A stretch of 64,000 nucleotides of DNA from Bacteriovorax stolpii (GCA_945905815.1 CAMDQH010000001.1:62001-126000), one strand, 5' to 3'; shown: positions 38,610-50,096, counted from the first letter of the stretch. Numbers and translations are program-made. Notes: generated by a model from the sequence alone, not told the origin.

Positions 38610-40013
38610 ATGGTTTCTCACGCAGATCTCTTGCAATATATTACCCCCGTCGATTGGATCGTCTTTTTCCTCGTTTTGGCGGCTACTTTGGCCTCAGTCC
38701 TTTATGGTCAGTCTCTAAAATCAAAATTATCTGAGAAAGAAAAGAATAGCACGGTTGAGCTCCTGCTTATGGGCCGTAAGCTAACTCTGCCCATCTTCGT
38801 GGCAACTTTGGTAGCAACTTGGTATGGTGGAATATTTGGTGTGACGGCTCTCACTTTTGAGAAAGGAATTTATAATTTTCTTACTCAAGGTGTATTCTGG
38901 TATCTAAGTTATCTTATTTTTGCATTTTTCCTGGTTAAAAAGATTCGACAACACAAGGCGATGACTATTGCCGGACTGTCAGGACAACTCTTTGGTCCAA
39001 AGGCTGAAAGGCTTACTGCAAGTTTAAATTTTTTAAACCTCTTGCCTTTGGCCTATACCATCAGTCTCGGACTTTTTCTTCAGGCACTATTTGGAGGCAG
39101 CCTACTTTTAAACACTGCTGGCGGAGTTGCTCTCGTAACCATTTGGTCATTGTGGGGTGGCTTTCGAGCAGTCGTTTTTTCTGATCTTGTACAGTTTGTA
39201 TTTATGATTTTAGGTGTAGTGTTGGTTGTAGTTTTTGCTTGGGCCAAGGTGGGAAATCCCCTCACATTAGTCGACAAACTTCCTGCGAGTCATTTGGAAT
39301 GGAGCGGTGGAGAAACAATTGGAGCAACTTTAGTTTGGGGATTTATCGCTCTTTCGACTTTGGTTGATCCCAATTTTTACCAGAGATGCTTGGCCGCCGA
39401 GTCTGATAAGGTTGCCAAAAGAGGGATACTCATTTCAACTGTCATTTGGTTTCTTTTTGACTGCTGTACCACTCTTGGTGCCTTATACGCTCGTGCGGCA
39501 ATTCCAGATGCTAATCCTCAAAATGCTTATTTACAATTCTCTATTCAACTTGTTCCAACTGGCATACGAGGACTTATTCTGGCGGGAATTCTTGCAACAA
39601 TCCTTTCGACACTTGATGCCTATTTATTCAACGCTGCTACTTGTTTGAGTTATGATTTTATTAAACTCAAAGATAGATTTAAAATTTGGCATCATCACAT
39701 TGCTCTGATTTTTGTTGCAGTCATTTCCATTTTCCTAGGTTTGTTTTTTGATGGAAATGTTGTTGAAGTTTGGAAAACTTTAGGTAGTTTTTCTGCTGCA
39801 TGTCTTCTCTTCCCTCTTCTACTTGCCCAGTGGCGCCCTGGAGTCATTTCTGACAATAATTTTTGCTGGGCAGTATCATTTGGTTGTTTTGGCATTGTTT
39901 CATGGCGCCTATTAAATCATATCTATAGTATTGCCCCCATAGATGAGTTTTATATCGGACTACTCCTTACAACTATTCCACTTTTGCCTGCTTTCGTTCG
40001 AAAAAAAGCCTAA
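38610..40013 (+). CDS. sodium:solute symporter family protein
   Basis: 467 aa polytopic; GGFRAVVFSDLVQFVFMILGVVLVV, SSS-family layout. Confidence 0.85.
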   Translation: MVSHADLLQYITPVDWIVFFLVLAATLASVLYGQSLKSKLSEKEKNSTVELLLMGRKLTLPIFVATLVATWYGGIFGVTALTFEKGIYNFLTQGVFWYLSYLIFAFFLVKKIRQHKAMTIAGLSGQLFGPKAERLTASLNFLNLLPLAYTISLGLFLQALFGGSLLLNTAGGVALVTIWSLWGGFRAVVFSDLVQFVFMILGVVLVVVFAWAKVGNPLTLVDKLPASHLEWSGGETIGATLVWGFIALSTLVDPNFYQRCLAAESDKVAKRGILISTVIWFLFDCCTTLGALYARAAIPDANPQNAYLQFSIQLVPTGIRGLILAGILATILSTLDAYLFNAATCLSYDFIKLKDRFKIWHHHIALIFVAVISIFLGLFFDGNVVEVWKTLGSFSAACLLFPLLLAQWRPGVISDNNFCWAVSFGCFGIVSWRLLNHIYSIAPIDEFYIGLLLTTIPLLPAFVRKKA

Positions 40014-40114
40014 ACAAGAGCAAATGCTTCACGGCGCATGGGGTGTTTTATTTTGGTTTTCCTGTTATATTATTTTGATATTTTGAAGGGCTATTAGTTA
40101 ACCAAAGGATGCCA

Positions 40115-42430
40115 GTGAGCACACCGAATAATGAATCTACGTCAGCAGAAGAAAAATATCGACAAGCACTTGAATACCATTCTCAAGGACGCGTTGGAAA
40201 GATTGAAGTTAATCCAACCAAGCCTTGTTTAACTGCACGTGATTTAAGTCTTGCATACTCTCCCGGTGTAGCAGCTCCTTGCCTCGAAATTGCGAAGAAT
40301 CCGGACGATGTTTATAAATATACAGCGAAAGGAAATCTTGTTGCTGTTCTTTCAAACGGAACTGCAGTTCTTGGTTTGGGAGACATAGGTCCTCTTGCTG
40401 GAAAACCAGTAATGGAAGGCAAGGGAGTTCTCTTTAAACGTTTTGCAGACATTGATGTTTTTGACATTGAAATCAGTTCAAAAACAGTTGCTGAAATTGT
40501 AGCTGTAGTCAGAGCATTGGAACCAACTTTTGGTGGAATAAATCTAGAAGATATTAAAGCTCCTGAGTGTTTTGAAGTTGAAAGACAACTGCAAGATATG
40601 GACATTCCTGTTTTCCATGACGACCAACACGGAACTGCCATTATTGGTGGAGCTGCATTTATCAATGCCTGTGAAGTTACGGGACGTGATATTTCTAAAA
40701 CTAAAGTTGTCGTTTCTGGGGCCGGTGCTGCTGCCATAGCGACTGCCAAATTCTTTCTTGAATTAGGTGTAAAAAAACAAAATGTAATTATGTGTGATTC
40801 TAAAGGTGTGATCTGGGAAGGTCGTACTGAAGGAATGAATGAGTACAAAGCATTTTTTGCGAACAATACCAAGTGTCGCACTTTAGGCGATGCTATGAAA
40901 GATGCAGATGCTTTTATTGGATGTTCGGCAAAAGGTCTTGTTTCTAAAGACATGGTTAAGTCGATGGCAAAAGATCCAATCATTTTTGCAATGGCCAACC
41001 CTGATCCAGAAATTACACCTGAAGAAGTTGCTGAAGTTCGAAGTGATGCAATTATGGCCACTGGTCGATCAGATTATCCTAACCAGGTAAACAACGTTCT
41101 AGGATTTCCATTTATTTTTCGTGGCGCTTTAGATGTTCGCGCTCGCAAGATTAACGAGCCTATGAAAAAAGCTGCAGCGATGGCACTTGCAGCTCTTGCA
41201 AAAGAAGATGTTCCTGATGACGTTAAACGCGCGTACGGAAATGAAGATTTTAAATTTGGAAGAAACTATCTTATTCCTAAACCATTCGATAAACGAGTTC
41301 TCACTCGCGTTGCTCCAGCAGTCGCTAAAGCTGCAATGGATTCAGGCGTCGCTCGCCTAAAAATTGAAGACATGAATGCTTATGCAAAATCTCTTCAAGA
41401 GCGTCTAGGCCAGACTGGCTCAATCATGAGAAACATCCGTTCTCGTTTACCAGGTGCCGCTAAACCAAAAATCGTTTTCCCTGAAGGAACGAATGCACGA
41501 ATTCTCAAAGCTGTTTCTATTTTAAAAGAAGAAGGGCTCATTCACCCTATTCTTCTAGGTAGTAAAAAAATTATCCACAAGAAGATGGATGCCTTAGGTT
41601 TATCAAGTTTAAAAGACATCGACATTATGCACACTGAAGATTCAGAAAACTATGAACCTTACGTGAAAGAATACTTTCAGCTTAGACAACGCAAAGGTGT
41701 ATCTCTTAGTTTTGCCAGAGACACCATGAAGCGTGGTAACTATTACGGTTCAATGATGGTTAGAATGGGTGAAGCCGATGGTATGATTACGGGTGCGACT
41801 CAAAACTATCCTGAATGTATTAAACCAATCATGAAAGTGATTGGAACCAATGTTCCAGGACGACCTAAAGTTGCTGGGATAATGATTCTCGTGTTTAAGT
41901 CTCGAGTGGTATTTTTAGCTGACTGTACTGTTCAGCAAAATCCAGACGCTAACGATTTAGCTGATATCGCCATCTCAGCGGCCCATCTTTATCGTCGAGT
42001 GATGCAGACAGAACCAAGACTCGCTTTTCTCTCTTACTCAAACTTCGGTTCAAATAGAGATCCTCAGTCGATAAAAATGGCAGAAGCTGTCAAAATCGCC
42101 AAGAGCAAGGACTCAACTCTTATAGCTGATGGTGAAATGCAAGCAGATGTAGCAACAAACACAGAACTCATGAGAAATCTTTTTGATTTCTGCTCACTTG
42201 ATAAAGCAGCTGACGTTCTCATCTTCCCAGATTTAAATTCCGCCAACATCAGTTACAAGTTGCTAGCACAGCTTGGTGGAGCAACTCCAATCGGTCCGAT
42301 CTTGTTACCACTGAAACATGCAATTAATATTGTTCAGCGTACTTCCACTGTTGACGAGATTGTTAACATGAGTCACGTAACAGCGCTTGTTTCGCAAGAA
42401 ATCAAGGCCCACAAACTAGCAAAAACTTAG
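40115..42430 (+). CDS. maeB: NADP-dependent malic enzyme with C-terminal phosphotransacetylase-like domain
   Basis: [41 protein letters not shown]-like C-terminus; GTG at 40115 is better spaced from AAAGGA than ATG at 40109. Confidence 0.93.
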   Translation: MSTPNNESTSAEEKYRQALEYHSQGRVGKIEVNPTKPCLTARDLSLAYSPGVAAPCLEIAKNPDDVYKYTAKGNLVAVLSNGTAVLGLGDIGPLAGKPVMEGKGVLFKRFADIDVFDIEISSKTVAEIVAVVRALEPTFGGINLEDIKAPECFEVERQLQDMDIPVFHDDQHGTAIIGGAAFINACEVTGRDISKTKVVVSGAGAAAIATAKFFLELGVKKQNVIMCDSKGVIWEGRTEGMNEYKAFFANNTKCRTLGDAMKDADAFIGCSAKGLVSKDMVKSMAKDPIIFAMANPDPEITPEEVAEVRSDAIMATGRSDYPNQVNNVLGFPFIFRGALDVRARKINEPMKKAAAMALAALAKEDVPDDVKRAYGNEDFKFGRNYLIPKPFDKRVLTRVAPAVAKAAMDSGVARLKIEDMNAYAKSLQERLGQTGSIMRNIRSRLPGAAKPKIVFPEGTNARILKAVSILKEEGLIHPILLGSKKIIHKKMDALGLSSLKDIDIMHTEDSENYEPYVKEYFQLRQRKGVSLSFARDTMKRGNYYGSMMVRMGEADGMITGATQNYPECIKPIMKVIGTNVPGRPKVAGIMILVFKSRVVFLADCTVQQNPDANDLADIAISAAHLYRRVMQTEPRLAFLSYSNFGSNRDPQSIKMAEAVKIAKSKDSTLIADGEMQADVATNTELMRNLFDFCSLDKAADVLIFPDLNSANISYKLLAQLGGATPIGPILLPLKHAINIVQRTSTVDEIVNMSHVTALVSQEIKAHKLAKT

Positions 42431-42439
42431 GAGATTATT

Positions 42440-42820
42440 ATGTTTGAGAAAAAAATGATAAACACAGATAAAGCACCGGCCGCTGTTGGAACTTATTCAC
42501 AAGGTGTATTTCATAATGGTGTTTTTTACTTTTCAGGCCAAATCGGTCTTGATGCTAAGACCGGTGAGATGGCGACTGGTTTTGATGCCCAGTTAGAAAA
42601 CGTCATGAAGAATATCGATGGTCTTCTTCTGTCTCAAGATCTAACTCGCGCAAACATTATTAAAACAACTGTTTTCATGACTGACCTTGCTCAGTTTGGA
42701 AAAGTTAACGAAGCTTACACAAAATTCTTCACTGCTCCTTTCCCTGCTCGCTCAACTGTACAAGTTGCAGCGTTGCCAAAGGGTGCTGTAGTTGAAGTTG
42801 AGGTTATTGCAGCCAAATAA
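42440..42820 (+). CDS. ridA: RidA family reactive intermediate deaminase
   Basis: GVFYFSGQIGLDAKTGEM ... AYTKFFTAPFPARSTVQVAALPKGAVVEVEVIA. Confidence 0.93.
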   Translation: MFEKKMINTDKAPAAVGTYSQGVFHNGVFYFSGQIGLDAKTGEMATGFDAQLENVMKNIDGLLLSQDLTRANIIKTTVFMTDLAQFGKVNEAYTKFFTAPFPARSTVQVAALPKGAVVEVEVIAAK

Positions 42821-42822
42821 AT

Positions 42823-43494
42823 ATGCTAGGAAAAAAATACACCTTCGAATCTAAGAAAACACGAATTCGCCGCTTACTTATAAGTGGCGCTTTTCTGTTT
42901 ATTGTCTCTTTTGGAGTGATTGTAAGTTTCATTATCTATATTCCAATCTATGCAAAGATGCAGAAAGGTCGTGCAGCAGGTGCATTCTATCAAAAGTCGC
43001 CTGATGCAATTGCCGTATTTACTGGCGACAGTGGCCGAATAGCATACGCCCTAGAGCTATTGAAAAAGAATCCATCAGCGAAACTCTTCATTTCAGGAGT
43101 TCATGCTGCAAACTCATTTAAAAGTTTAATCGAAAAGCAGGCCGGTCCAGTTACTGGCGGCGAAGTTGTTAACAATGTTGGCATGCAAGTCGATCTTGAT
43201 TACAAATCAAAAAACACTTTTGAGAACGTACGCGAAACAGCTACATTTTTAAAAAACAACCCTGGCTTCAATAAAGTTCTGATCATTTCGAGCGATTACC
43301 ATATCATGCGTATAAAACTCATCATTTCACATGAATTAAGCGGAGAGAAACCTGAACTCTACTTTGACAGTGTGACTAATTCTTACACAACTTGGAATGA
43401 TGTTAAAAAGCTTCTCATGGAAGCTGTCAAAATTTCACGTACATTTTTTCTCATGAAAATTTTGAGAGAAGATGTGATTTCTGAAGAAGATTAA
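42823..43494 (+). CDS. YdcF/ElyC-like DUF218 protein
   Basis: AIAVFTGDSGRIAYALELLKKNPSAKLFISGV ... SKNTFENVRETATFL ... LIISSDYHIMRIKL. Confidence 0.8.
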   Translation: MLGKKYTFESKKTRIRRLLISGAFLFIVSFGVIVSFIIYIPIYAKMQKGRAAGAFYQKSPDAIAVFTGDSGRIAYALELLKKNPSAKLFISGVHAANSFKSLIEKQAGPVTGGEVVNNVGMQVDLDYKSKNTFENVRETATFLKNNPGFNKVLIISSDYHIMRIKLIISHELSGEKPELYFDSVTNSYTTWNDVKKLLMEAVKISRTFFLMKILREDVISEED

Positions 43495-43499
43495 TTAAT

Positions 43500-44288
43500 C
43501 TAGAGCTCAGTCGAAAGAAAAGTCGTTGCCCCTGTAGCATCACAGGTTAGGTCAAAAGGAATTGCTGAAGAATTAACAATACACAAGGTAGTCGTAGGAT
43601 AGGCAGCGAGGTACTCGACATAAGTGTCAAACTCAGGAATGTTCGTTTCAGTTGTTGGAGCTGACAATGTTCCATTCATAGTACTCACAGTCCCAGTCGC
43701 ATCGCCATTGGTATCTAAAGGTTGATCTTTTCTAGATTCTTTATAGATACTCAAATAGGCAAGCAGGCTAAAGGAGTATGTGAAGGTATGGGTACTATCT
43801 TTGGTTGCGGAAATATTTTTGAACTGCTTATAAGTTTTGGCACTTGTCGAGAGAGAAAAATCAGTGTCACGGCTAGCAGTTTTATCGCAATACTTAGATT
43901 GAAGACTTGCAATCATCGAATCATTAGTCGCTTTTGGGATTTTTAAAAACTTATATATGTCAGTAGAATCATCAATATAAATTAATAAATAAACATCAGT
44001 GGCAGTGACCTTCCAAACAGTGATTTTGTGAGTGTAGTCAGTAACTGTTCCATCCTTAAACGTGTGGTTATAAGTAGTGCCTAATGCGTAAGCGGCTGAA
44101 CCATAAAAAAGATCATCTGAAGTAGTCATAAAAGAATCAAAATGATTAGCAGAGTCTGCCAAACACTGGTTTTGAGAACGGAGTCGAATAGCGTTCTGTT
44201 CTGCAAGACTTAATTTATCCCATATACCCTCTTCTTTATTACAAGAGAGAAATGAAAGAAAAATCAAACTAAGAATAAAATATTTCAA
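43500..44288 (-). CDS. lipoprotein, hypothetical
   Basis: Lipobox LIFLSFLSC; overlaps the next gene by 4 nt. Confidence 0.6.
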   Translation of the reverse strand: MKYFILSLIFLSFLSCNKEEGIWDKLSLAEQNAIRLRSQNQCLADSANHFDSFMTTSDDLFYGSAAYALGTTYNHTFKDGTVTDYTHKITVWKVTATDVYLLIYIDDSTDIYKFLKIPKATNDSMIASLQSKYCDKTASRDTDFSLSTSAKTYKQFKNISATKDSTHTFTYSFSLLAYLSIYKESRKDQPLDTNGDATGTVSTMNGTLSAPTTETNIPEFDTYVEYLAAYPTTTLCIVNSSAIPFDLTCDATGATTFLSTEL

Positions 44289-45301
44289 AACTTATATCCC
44301 CCGCCAAGAGAGTATACCATAACTGGATCCAAGTCCGTGCTGGGGTCAGAAGCTACCGGAGCTGATGCATCACCATCTTTGTAAAAATAACCCTTTGTCC
44401 GTCTTTTCGTAATGTCATATCTGTTTTGCGTAACTTTTAAAGAAAAGAAAAATCCCTGGCGAGAAGTGAAGTTAATGCCTCCACCAAATTTGACGTTAGT
44501 TAGTTCATCATTAAAAGACTGGTCGTATTCTTCTACAACCACACCTGTATCATAGCTGTAGTCTTTTTTATTAAAGGCCCAAGCTTTTCCTATCCCACCT
44601 TCAATAAATGGTTCAACCGTAAGATAAGTCATTTCATCGATAAGTGGATTTCTAGTCTTCAATTCCCAAATGAAACTTAAAGTCTGAACAATATCTGCAC
44701 CATAAATTTGTCCCGCATCCTTAATCGTTGCTACAGTCTCATCTTCTAATTCCGGATCCGCCGTTTGTGCCGATTCAAATAAAGTTCCCAAGTAATAACC
44801 TTCAACTCGAGTCGAAGTCATTAATCCAGCACCAAGATAAATCTCTCCACCAAATCCAAGTCTCCCGCCATAAAGTTGTCTCTGTTCCTCAGGAAAAGTT
44901 TCTTTAGCACCACTGTATGAAAACGGAAGAAGATATTCCATTGCTTCGAAACCAAATGTTGCGTACCAATGACTTTCAGTGGCCTTGAAGCCACTTTTTT
45001 CTTTAATTTCCGTTTTTGAAATAGTTTCATCTTTTTGGGTTGGAACGACAACAGGAGTAACTGGAGTTTCTTCTTCCGTCACAACTGGTGTAGATTCTTC
45101 CGTCACATCTGATGCAGCTTCTTCCGTCACTTCTGATGCAGCTTCTTCCGTCACATCTGGCACAGTTTCTTCTGCAGCTTCTTCAGTCACGGACGGGGTA
45201 GATTCAAACCCTTCTGCATTTAACTCAGGAACAGTATCTTCATCCTGAGCATAAAGAGAAAATGAAAGCAAAACCATGAGAGAAAGAATTAATTTATTCA
45301 T
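44285..45301 (-). CDS. outer-membrane beta-barrel-like protein with VTEEAASE repeats
   Basis: Signal peptide LILSLMVLLSFSLYAQ; repeated TEEAASxVTEE; C-terminal LGGGYKF. Confidence 0.6.
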   Translation of the reverse strand: MNKLILSLMVLLSFSLYAQDEDTVPELNAEGFESTPSVTEEAAEETVPDVTEEAASEVTEEAASDVTEESTPVVTEEETPVTPVVVPTQKDETISKTEIKEKSGFKATESHWYATFGFEAMEYLLPFSYSGAKETFPEEQRQLYGGRLGFGGEIYLGAGLMTSTRVEGYYLGTLFESAQTADPELEDETVATIKDAGQIYGADIVQTLSFIWELKTRNPLIDEMTYLTVEPFIEGGIGKAWAFNKKDYSYDTGVVVEEYDQSFNDELTNVKFGGGINFTSRQGFFFSLKVTQNRYDITKRRTKGYFYKDGDASAPVASDPSTDLDPVMVYSLGGGYKF

Positions 45302-45356
45302 ACTTAAATTATAAAGAGCTTAGAGGTGAAGTCAAAACAATGTGTAAGTGAAGTTA

Positions 45357-47558
45357 CTATGCGCGGCTTACAGAAATGACTTCTTCCATTTGCTCGATTG
45401 ATGAGATGGTCTTTAAAAGTTCCGAATAGTCTTTAACTTCAATCTCGAAAACAAAATTACCTTTTTGGTCAGGCATTGATCTGGCAATCGCGGAACGGAT
45501 GTTGATACCAGAATTATTGATTGATTTTGAGATCTTAGAGAGGATTCCTGGCTTATCGTGGGTTGTAACTTTGATATTAACTGGATGAGAAAAGGTATAA
45601 TGTTTATTCCATTCCACAATTAGTGATCGGGCCTTTTCCATGTCAGCGATTCGCGGACACCCTATAGTGTGAATCGTAATGCCCCTACCACGAGTAATTA
45701 TTCCTGTAATTGGGTCACCCGGAATCGGGTTACAACAGCGGCCCATCTTTACGACAATGTCATCAAGGCCATCCACGATTACAGCATTATCATTACTGGT
45801 GCTCTTGCGGGCGGTTTGGGCCAGTTTTTTGTAATAGCTGTCTTCTTTATCCTCTTCCTTAACTTCCAGTTCATCAGTCTCGGTAAAAGCAATTGAAGGA
45901 ATAGCGACCAAAACATCTTTAATCGGTAGATGATTTGAACCAATATTTACGAATAATTCTTCAAGAAGTTTATAGTGATATTTATCGAGGATAGATTTAA
46001 ATTCACCTTTTTTATCAAGGGATTTAATTGAAGTATCAAAACGTTTTAAAGCTTTTTCAAGAATGTTCTCACCAACTTCTTTCTGTTCATCACGCTCAAT
46101 CTTCATCAAGTATTGTTTGATCTTAGAAATGGCACGAGAGGTTTTGCAAATTTTTAGCCAGTCTTTAGACGGAGTTTGAGTTTTTGAGGTTAAAACCTCA
46201 ACTGTATCACCGGACTTAAGACGATACTTAAGTGGTACCATTTTACCGTTAACTTTTGCTCCCACTGTTTTATTACCAACTTCAGTATGAACAGCATAAG
46301 CAAAATCTAGTGGAGTAGCACCATATCTAAGTTCTTTTACATCTCCAGTCGGAGTGAAAATAAATACTCCGCCGACATCAAGGTCATTTTTAACTGCATC
46401 CATGAACTCTGAAGAAGATGTAGAAGTCTGGTTAAACTCCATAAGTTCTTCAACCCATTTAAGTTTATTTCCCGGAGCATCAGTCTTATTGCGCTCTTTA
46501 TATTTCCAATGGGCCGCAACTCCTCGCTCAGCAACTTCATGCATTTCGAAAGTTCGGATCTGAATTTCAATTCTCTCAGCTTTGGGACCAATGACAGTGG
46601 TGTGAAGTGATTGGTAATTGTTTACTTTGGGTATAGCGATATAGTCTTTAAATCGACCTGGAACAGGTATAAAAGCCGAATGAATAATACCTAAAACCTT
46701 GTAACATTCAGTGATATTTCCAACTAGGACCCGGAAGGCCAACAAATCCTGAATCTGCTCAAAGTCCACTCCCCTCTGCTGCATCTTCTTATAAATTGAA
46801 TAAAAGTGCTTAGGACGGCCAGTGACTTCACCCACGACTGAGTACTCGAGCATTTTTTCTTCAACGAGGTTCAGTGTTTCTTCAATATATGATTCACGTT
46901 CGCGCTTTTTCATCGCGATTTTTTCAGCTAAACGATAATAAATTTCAGGATGAAGGTAGCGTAGACAAAGATCTTCTAACTCTGCTTTGACGGAGTTAAT
47001 ACCTAATCGACTTGCAAGAGGTACATAAATATCGAGCGTTTCTTGGGCCTTGCCCATTTGTTTTTCTTTAGAAACATATTGAAGTGTACGCATGTTATGC
47101 ATGCGATCTGCGAGCTTCACAATGATCACTCGAAGATCCTGCGCCATAGCGACAACCATCTTACGAAAGTTTTCGGCTTGAGACTCTTCTTTAGTCTTGA
47201 ATTTAATTTTTGAAATTTTAGTACAACCAACAACAATCTGGGCAACATTCTGGCCAAATAATTTACTAATTTCTTCCGGCGAAACATCGCAGTCTTCAAC
47301 CGTATCATGAAGAAGTCCGGCCATAATTGAATCGAGGTCCATTTTAAGCTTAATGAGAGTCGCTGCCACGTTAAGTGGATGAATAATGTAAGGCTCGCCA
47401 GATGAACGTTTATGATTGATATGCATTTTTTCGGCAAAGTCATAACACTTACGAAGGATCGTTAACTCTGTATCTGGTAATAACACTTCAGCGCGATTAA
47501 CAAGTTCGTTAATGGTAAGATTCGCCTCATGTGAAAAATCTATTCTTTCAGCAAACAT
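45357..47558 (-). CDS. RelA/SpoT-type (p)ppGpp synthetase/hydrolase
   Basis: 733 aa; HD domain AGLLHDTVEDCDVS, synthetase FRVLVGNITECYKVLGIIHS, TGS, C-terminal ACT. Confidence 0.95.
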   Translation of the reverse strand: MFAERIDFSHEANLTINELVNRAEVLLPDTELTILRKCYDFAEKMHINHKRSSGEPYIIHPLNVAATLIKLKMDLDSIMAGLLHDTVEDCDVSPEEISKLFGQNVAQIVVGCTKISKIKFKTKEESQAENFRKMVVAMAQDLRVIIVKLADRMHNMRTLQYVSKEKQMGKAQETLDIYVPLASRLGINSVKAELEDLCLRYLHPEIYYRLAEKIAMKKRERESYIEETLNLVEEKMLEYSVVGEVTGRPKHFYSIYKKMQQRGVDFEQIQDLLAFRVLVGNITECYKVLGIIHSAFIPVPGRFKDYIAIPKVNNYQSLHTTVIGPKAERIEIQIRTFEMHEVAERGVAAHWKYKERNKTDAPGNKLKWVEELMEFNQTSTSSSEFMDAVKNDLDVGGVFIFTPTGDVKELRYGATPLDFAYAVHTEVGNKTVGAKVNGKMVPLKYRLKSGDTVEVLTSKTQTPSKDWLKICKTSRAISKIKQYLMKIERDEQKEVGENILEKALKRFDTSIKSLDKKGEFKSILDKYHYKLLEELFVNIGSNHLPIKDVLVAIPSIAFTETDELEVKEEDKEDSYYKKLAQTARKSTSNDNAVIVDGLDDIVVKMGRCCNPIPGDPITGIITRGRGITIHTIGCPRIADMEKARSLIVEWNKHYTFSHPVNIKVTTHDKPGILSKISKSINNSGINIRSAIARSMPDQKGNFVFEIEVKDYSELLKTISSIEQMEEVISVSRA

Positions 47559-48119
47559 TTATTGAAGAATCCTTTCAACGGCAGCTTTCAAACTAGTATA
47601 AGCTTTATTCACATCATCATTTAAAATGAGGTAATCAAAATCTTTTTTACGTTCAAGTTCTCGTCTGGCATTTTTAATTCTTTCTGTGATCACATGATCT
47701 GCATCAGTTCCACGTACTCGTAATCTTTTTTCCAACTCTTCGATAGAAGGTGGCTCAATAAAAATCACTTGAGCTTCACTGCCATAGATTTTTTTCATGG
47801 CATCAGCACCCTGTACATCTAGGTCAAACAACATTTCCTGACCATCGAGAAGGCCTTGATCAACAAAAATTTTCGAGGTCCCATAATAATTTGAATGAAC
47901 TTTCGCCCATTCTATAAATTGATTATCCTGGATTTGTTTTTCGAATTCTTCTTTAGAGATAAAATGATAATCTTTACCATTTGTCTCACCGGCCCGCATA
48001 GGACGAGTCGTGCATGAGACGGACCACTGCAATTCAGGGTGGTCATCCTTCAAGCGACTTATCAAAGTAGATTTTCCTGTGCCAGAAGGAGCACAGATAA
48101 CGATCATCTTTCCGGGCAT
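47559..48119 (-). CDS. gmk: guanylate kinase
   Basis: VICAPSGTGKSTLISRL ... SCTTRPMRAGETNGKDYHFIS. Confidence 0.95.
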   Translation of the reverse strand: MPGKMIVICAPSGTGKSTLISRLKDDHPELQWSVSCTTRPMRAGETNGKDYHFISKEEFEKQIQDNQFIEWAKVHSNYYGTSKIFVDQGLLDGQEMLFDLDVQGADAMKKIYGSEAQVIFIEPPSIEELEKRLRVRGTDADHVITERIKNARRELERKKDFDYLILNDDVNKAYTSLKAAVERILQ

Positions 48120-48120
48120 G

Positions 48121-48996
48121 TTATTCCAAGTTAAGGGCCTGTTCTCTTATTTTCTCTAATTGTACTTTCATCTCAACTACATTCGATGAAATATCTGGAT
48201 GGGCAGATTTTGATCCCATGGTGTTGGTCTCACGACCTAGCTCTTGGAGTAAAAAATCAATTTGACGACCTATTTCCCCACTGGAGTTAAGAACAGCCTT
48301 GAGTTTCCCTAGGTGAATCCTTGCCCGAGTAATTTCCTCTTCTACTTCAAGCTTTTCTAGGTAATAGACCACTTCCTGAAGAAAGCGTGACTCGTCGATT
48401 TTAAAGTCTTTAAGTTTTTCGGCCATCTTTTGAGTCAATTTATCCTTAATCATATCAGGATAGAGATTCTTCAATTTTTCTACTTCATTCAAGCACACTT
48501 CATAAACCCCAAGATGCTCTAGTAATTTTGAAACAAGTTTTTCACCTTCGGAGCTTCGAGAACTCTTTAATGCTACAATTGCGAGTGCAAAAGATTTTTT
48601 TGCGAGAACAGACATTTCATCATCTCTGTCGTTACCATCTTCCCAGTAAAAATCGCTTCTTAAGAATTCAACTGGTGAGACTTGAAAGCTAATTTTTTTC
48701 TCATCAAATATAGGCTTCATTAAATCAAGAAATGCTGCCACCTTTTTAGGATCAACTTGAAATTCAACGTTGGCTTTTTCATTCTTTTTATAACTAATAC
48801 TAATATCAAAGCTTCCTCGTTTAAATTCGTTTTCAACTTTGGAGCGAAGTTCTATTTCTATTGGATTAAAAAGGGAACTCATTCTGAATTTAAAATCTTT
48901 AAAGCGATTATTTACAGATTTAATTTCCGTCGTCAGCGTGTATCCTGAACCTGCTGACTCACCTTTTCCAAATCCCGTCATCGAATATACAGACAT
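48121..48996 (-). CDS. YicC family protein
   Basis: MSVYSMTGFGKGE ... SVNNRFKDFKFRM ... REQALNLE ending typical of YicC. Confidence 0.9.
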   Translation of the reverse strand: MSVYSMTGFGKGESAGSGYTLTTEIKSVNNRFKDFKFRMSSLFNPIEIELRSKVENEFKRGSFDISISYKKNEKANVEFQVDPKKVAAFLDLMKPIFDEKKISFQVSPVEFLRSDFYWEDGNDRDDEMSVLAKKSFALAIVALKSSRSSEGEKLVSKLLEHLGVYEVCLNEVEKLKNLYPDMIKDKLTQKMAEKLKDFKIDESRFLQEVVYYLEKLEVEEEITRARIHLGKLKAVLNSSGEIGRQIDFLLQELGRETNTMGSKSAHPDISSNVVEMKVQLEKIREQALNLE

Positions 48997-48998
48997 AA

Positions 48999-50060
48999 TT
49001 AACCTTTTATTTCTTCAGAATTATCAAGGACAAGAGTCGTATTACCCATCTCGCGAAACTTTTCAAATCTCATTTGCATCATAAGATCTAGATCCAGACT
49101 CGTAAGGGAAGCAAGACTTTGGGAAATAACTTCTTTTACTTTCTGTATGGCAAGTTCAGGATGTCGATGAGCTCCGCCTGCTGGTTCTTTAATTATTCCA
49201 TCAATCACTTTTAGTTCTAAAGCTTTGTTCGGTGAAAGCTGAAGTGAGTTCGCTGCTGTTTCTGCCATTTTAGGATCTGACCAAAGAATTGATGCACAAG
49301 ATTCCGGAGAAATAACTGAATAAATAGAATATTCCATCATGAAAACTTTATCTGCAATTGCAATTCCTAAGGCCCCACCAGATCCACCCTCGCCAATGAT
49401 TATTGAAACAATTGGTGATTTGATGTTGAACATTTCTTCCAAGTTCTGAGCGATCGCAAGCGCTTGTCCACGTTCTTCAGCGCCAATTCCAGGATAGGCC
49501 CCCGGTGTATCAACAAATGTAACGACTGGTATTTGAAATTGTGAGGCAAGATTCATAATCCTCAGGGCCTTACGGTACCCTTCTGGATTGGCCATCCCGA
49601 AATTTCTTTTGATCTTATCCTGAGTTTTTCGACCTTTTTCAATTCCAATGACTGCAACTTTTCTACCATCAATAAATCCAAAGCCAGTGATCATTGACGG
49701 GTCATCTGAAAATCGACGATCGCCATGGACTTCATGAAAATCAGTCACAATTTTATCGATGTAATCAATTGTATGCGGACGTTGTGGATGACGTGAAAGC
49801 TGAGTTCTTTCCCAAGGTGTGAGCTTGGTATAAATATCCTCAAGCATACGATTAACTTTGCTTTGAAGCGCTTCAATTTCATGAGAGATATCAATATTCG
49901 GTGAATGAGATGTTTCTTTCAAAACACGAATTTGATTTTCTAATTCTGAAACAGGTTTTTCAAACTCTAAGGTAAAATCCATCATTAACCCCTTATAAAG
50001 GTCTAAAATTTCAAGTCTTTGGATAGAGGATAAATTACCTTGGATCAGAGGGAATTGCAC
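48999..50060 (-). CDS. accA: acetyl-CoA carboxylase carboxyltransferase subunit alpha
   Basis: GNPEGYRKALRIMNLA-like core, VTFVDTPGAYPGIGAEERGQ, GEGGSGGALGI. Confidence 0.95.
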   Translation of the reverse strand: MQFPLIQGNLSSIQRLEILDLYKGLMMDFTLEFEKPVSELENQIRVLKETSHSPNIDISHEIEALQSKVNRMLEDIYTKLTPWERTQLSRHPQRPHTIDYIDKIVTDFHEVHGDRRFSDDPSMITGFGFIDGRKVAVIGIEKGRKTQDKIKRNFGMANPEGYRKALRIMNLASQFQIPVVTFVDTPGAYPGIGAEERGQALAIAQNLEEMFNIKSPIVSIIIGEGGSGGALGIAIADKVFMMEYSIYSVISPESCASILWSDPKMAETAANSLQLSPNKALELKVIDGIIKEPAGGAHRHPELAIQKVKEVISQSLASLTSLDLDLMMQMRFEKFREMGNTTLVLDNSEEIKG

Positions 50061-50096
50061 GAATTTACTCTACGAGGAAGGTCTAAGTAATTGTTT

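Noticed and set aside
40312-41061. 249 aa antisense ORF inside the malic enzyme gene
   Set aside because: Shadow ORF fully opposite a highly conserved gene; no RBS and no domain-like sequence
47126-47443. 105 aa ORF inside the Rsh gene
   Set aside because: Same-strand alternative frame of a strongly conserved gene
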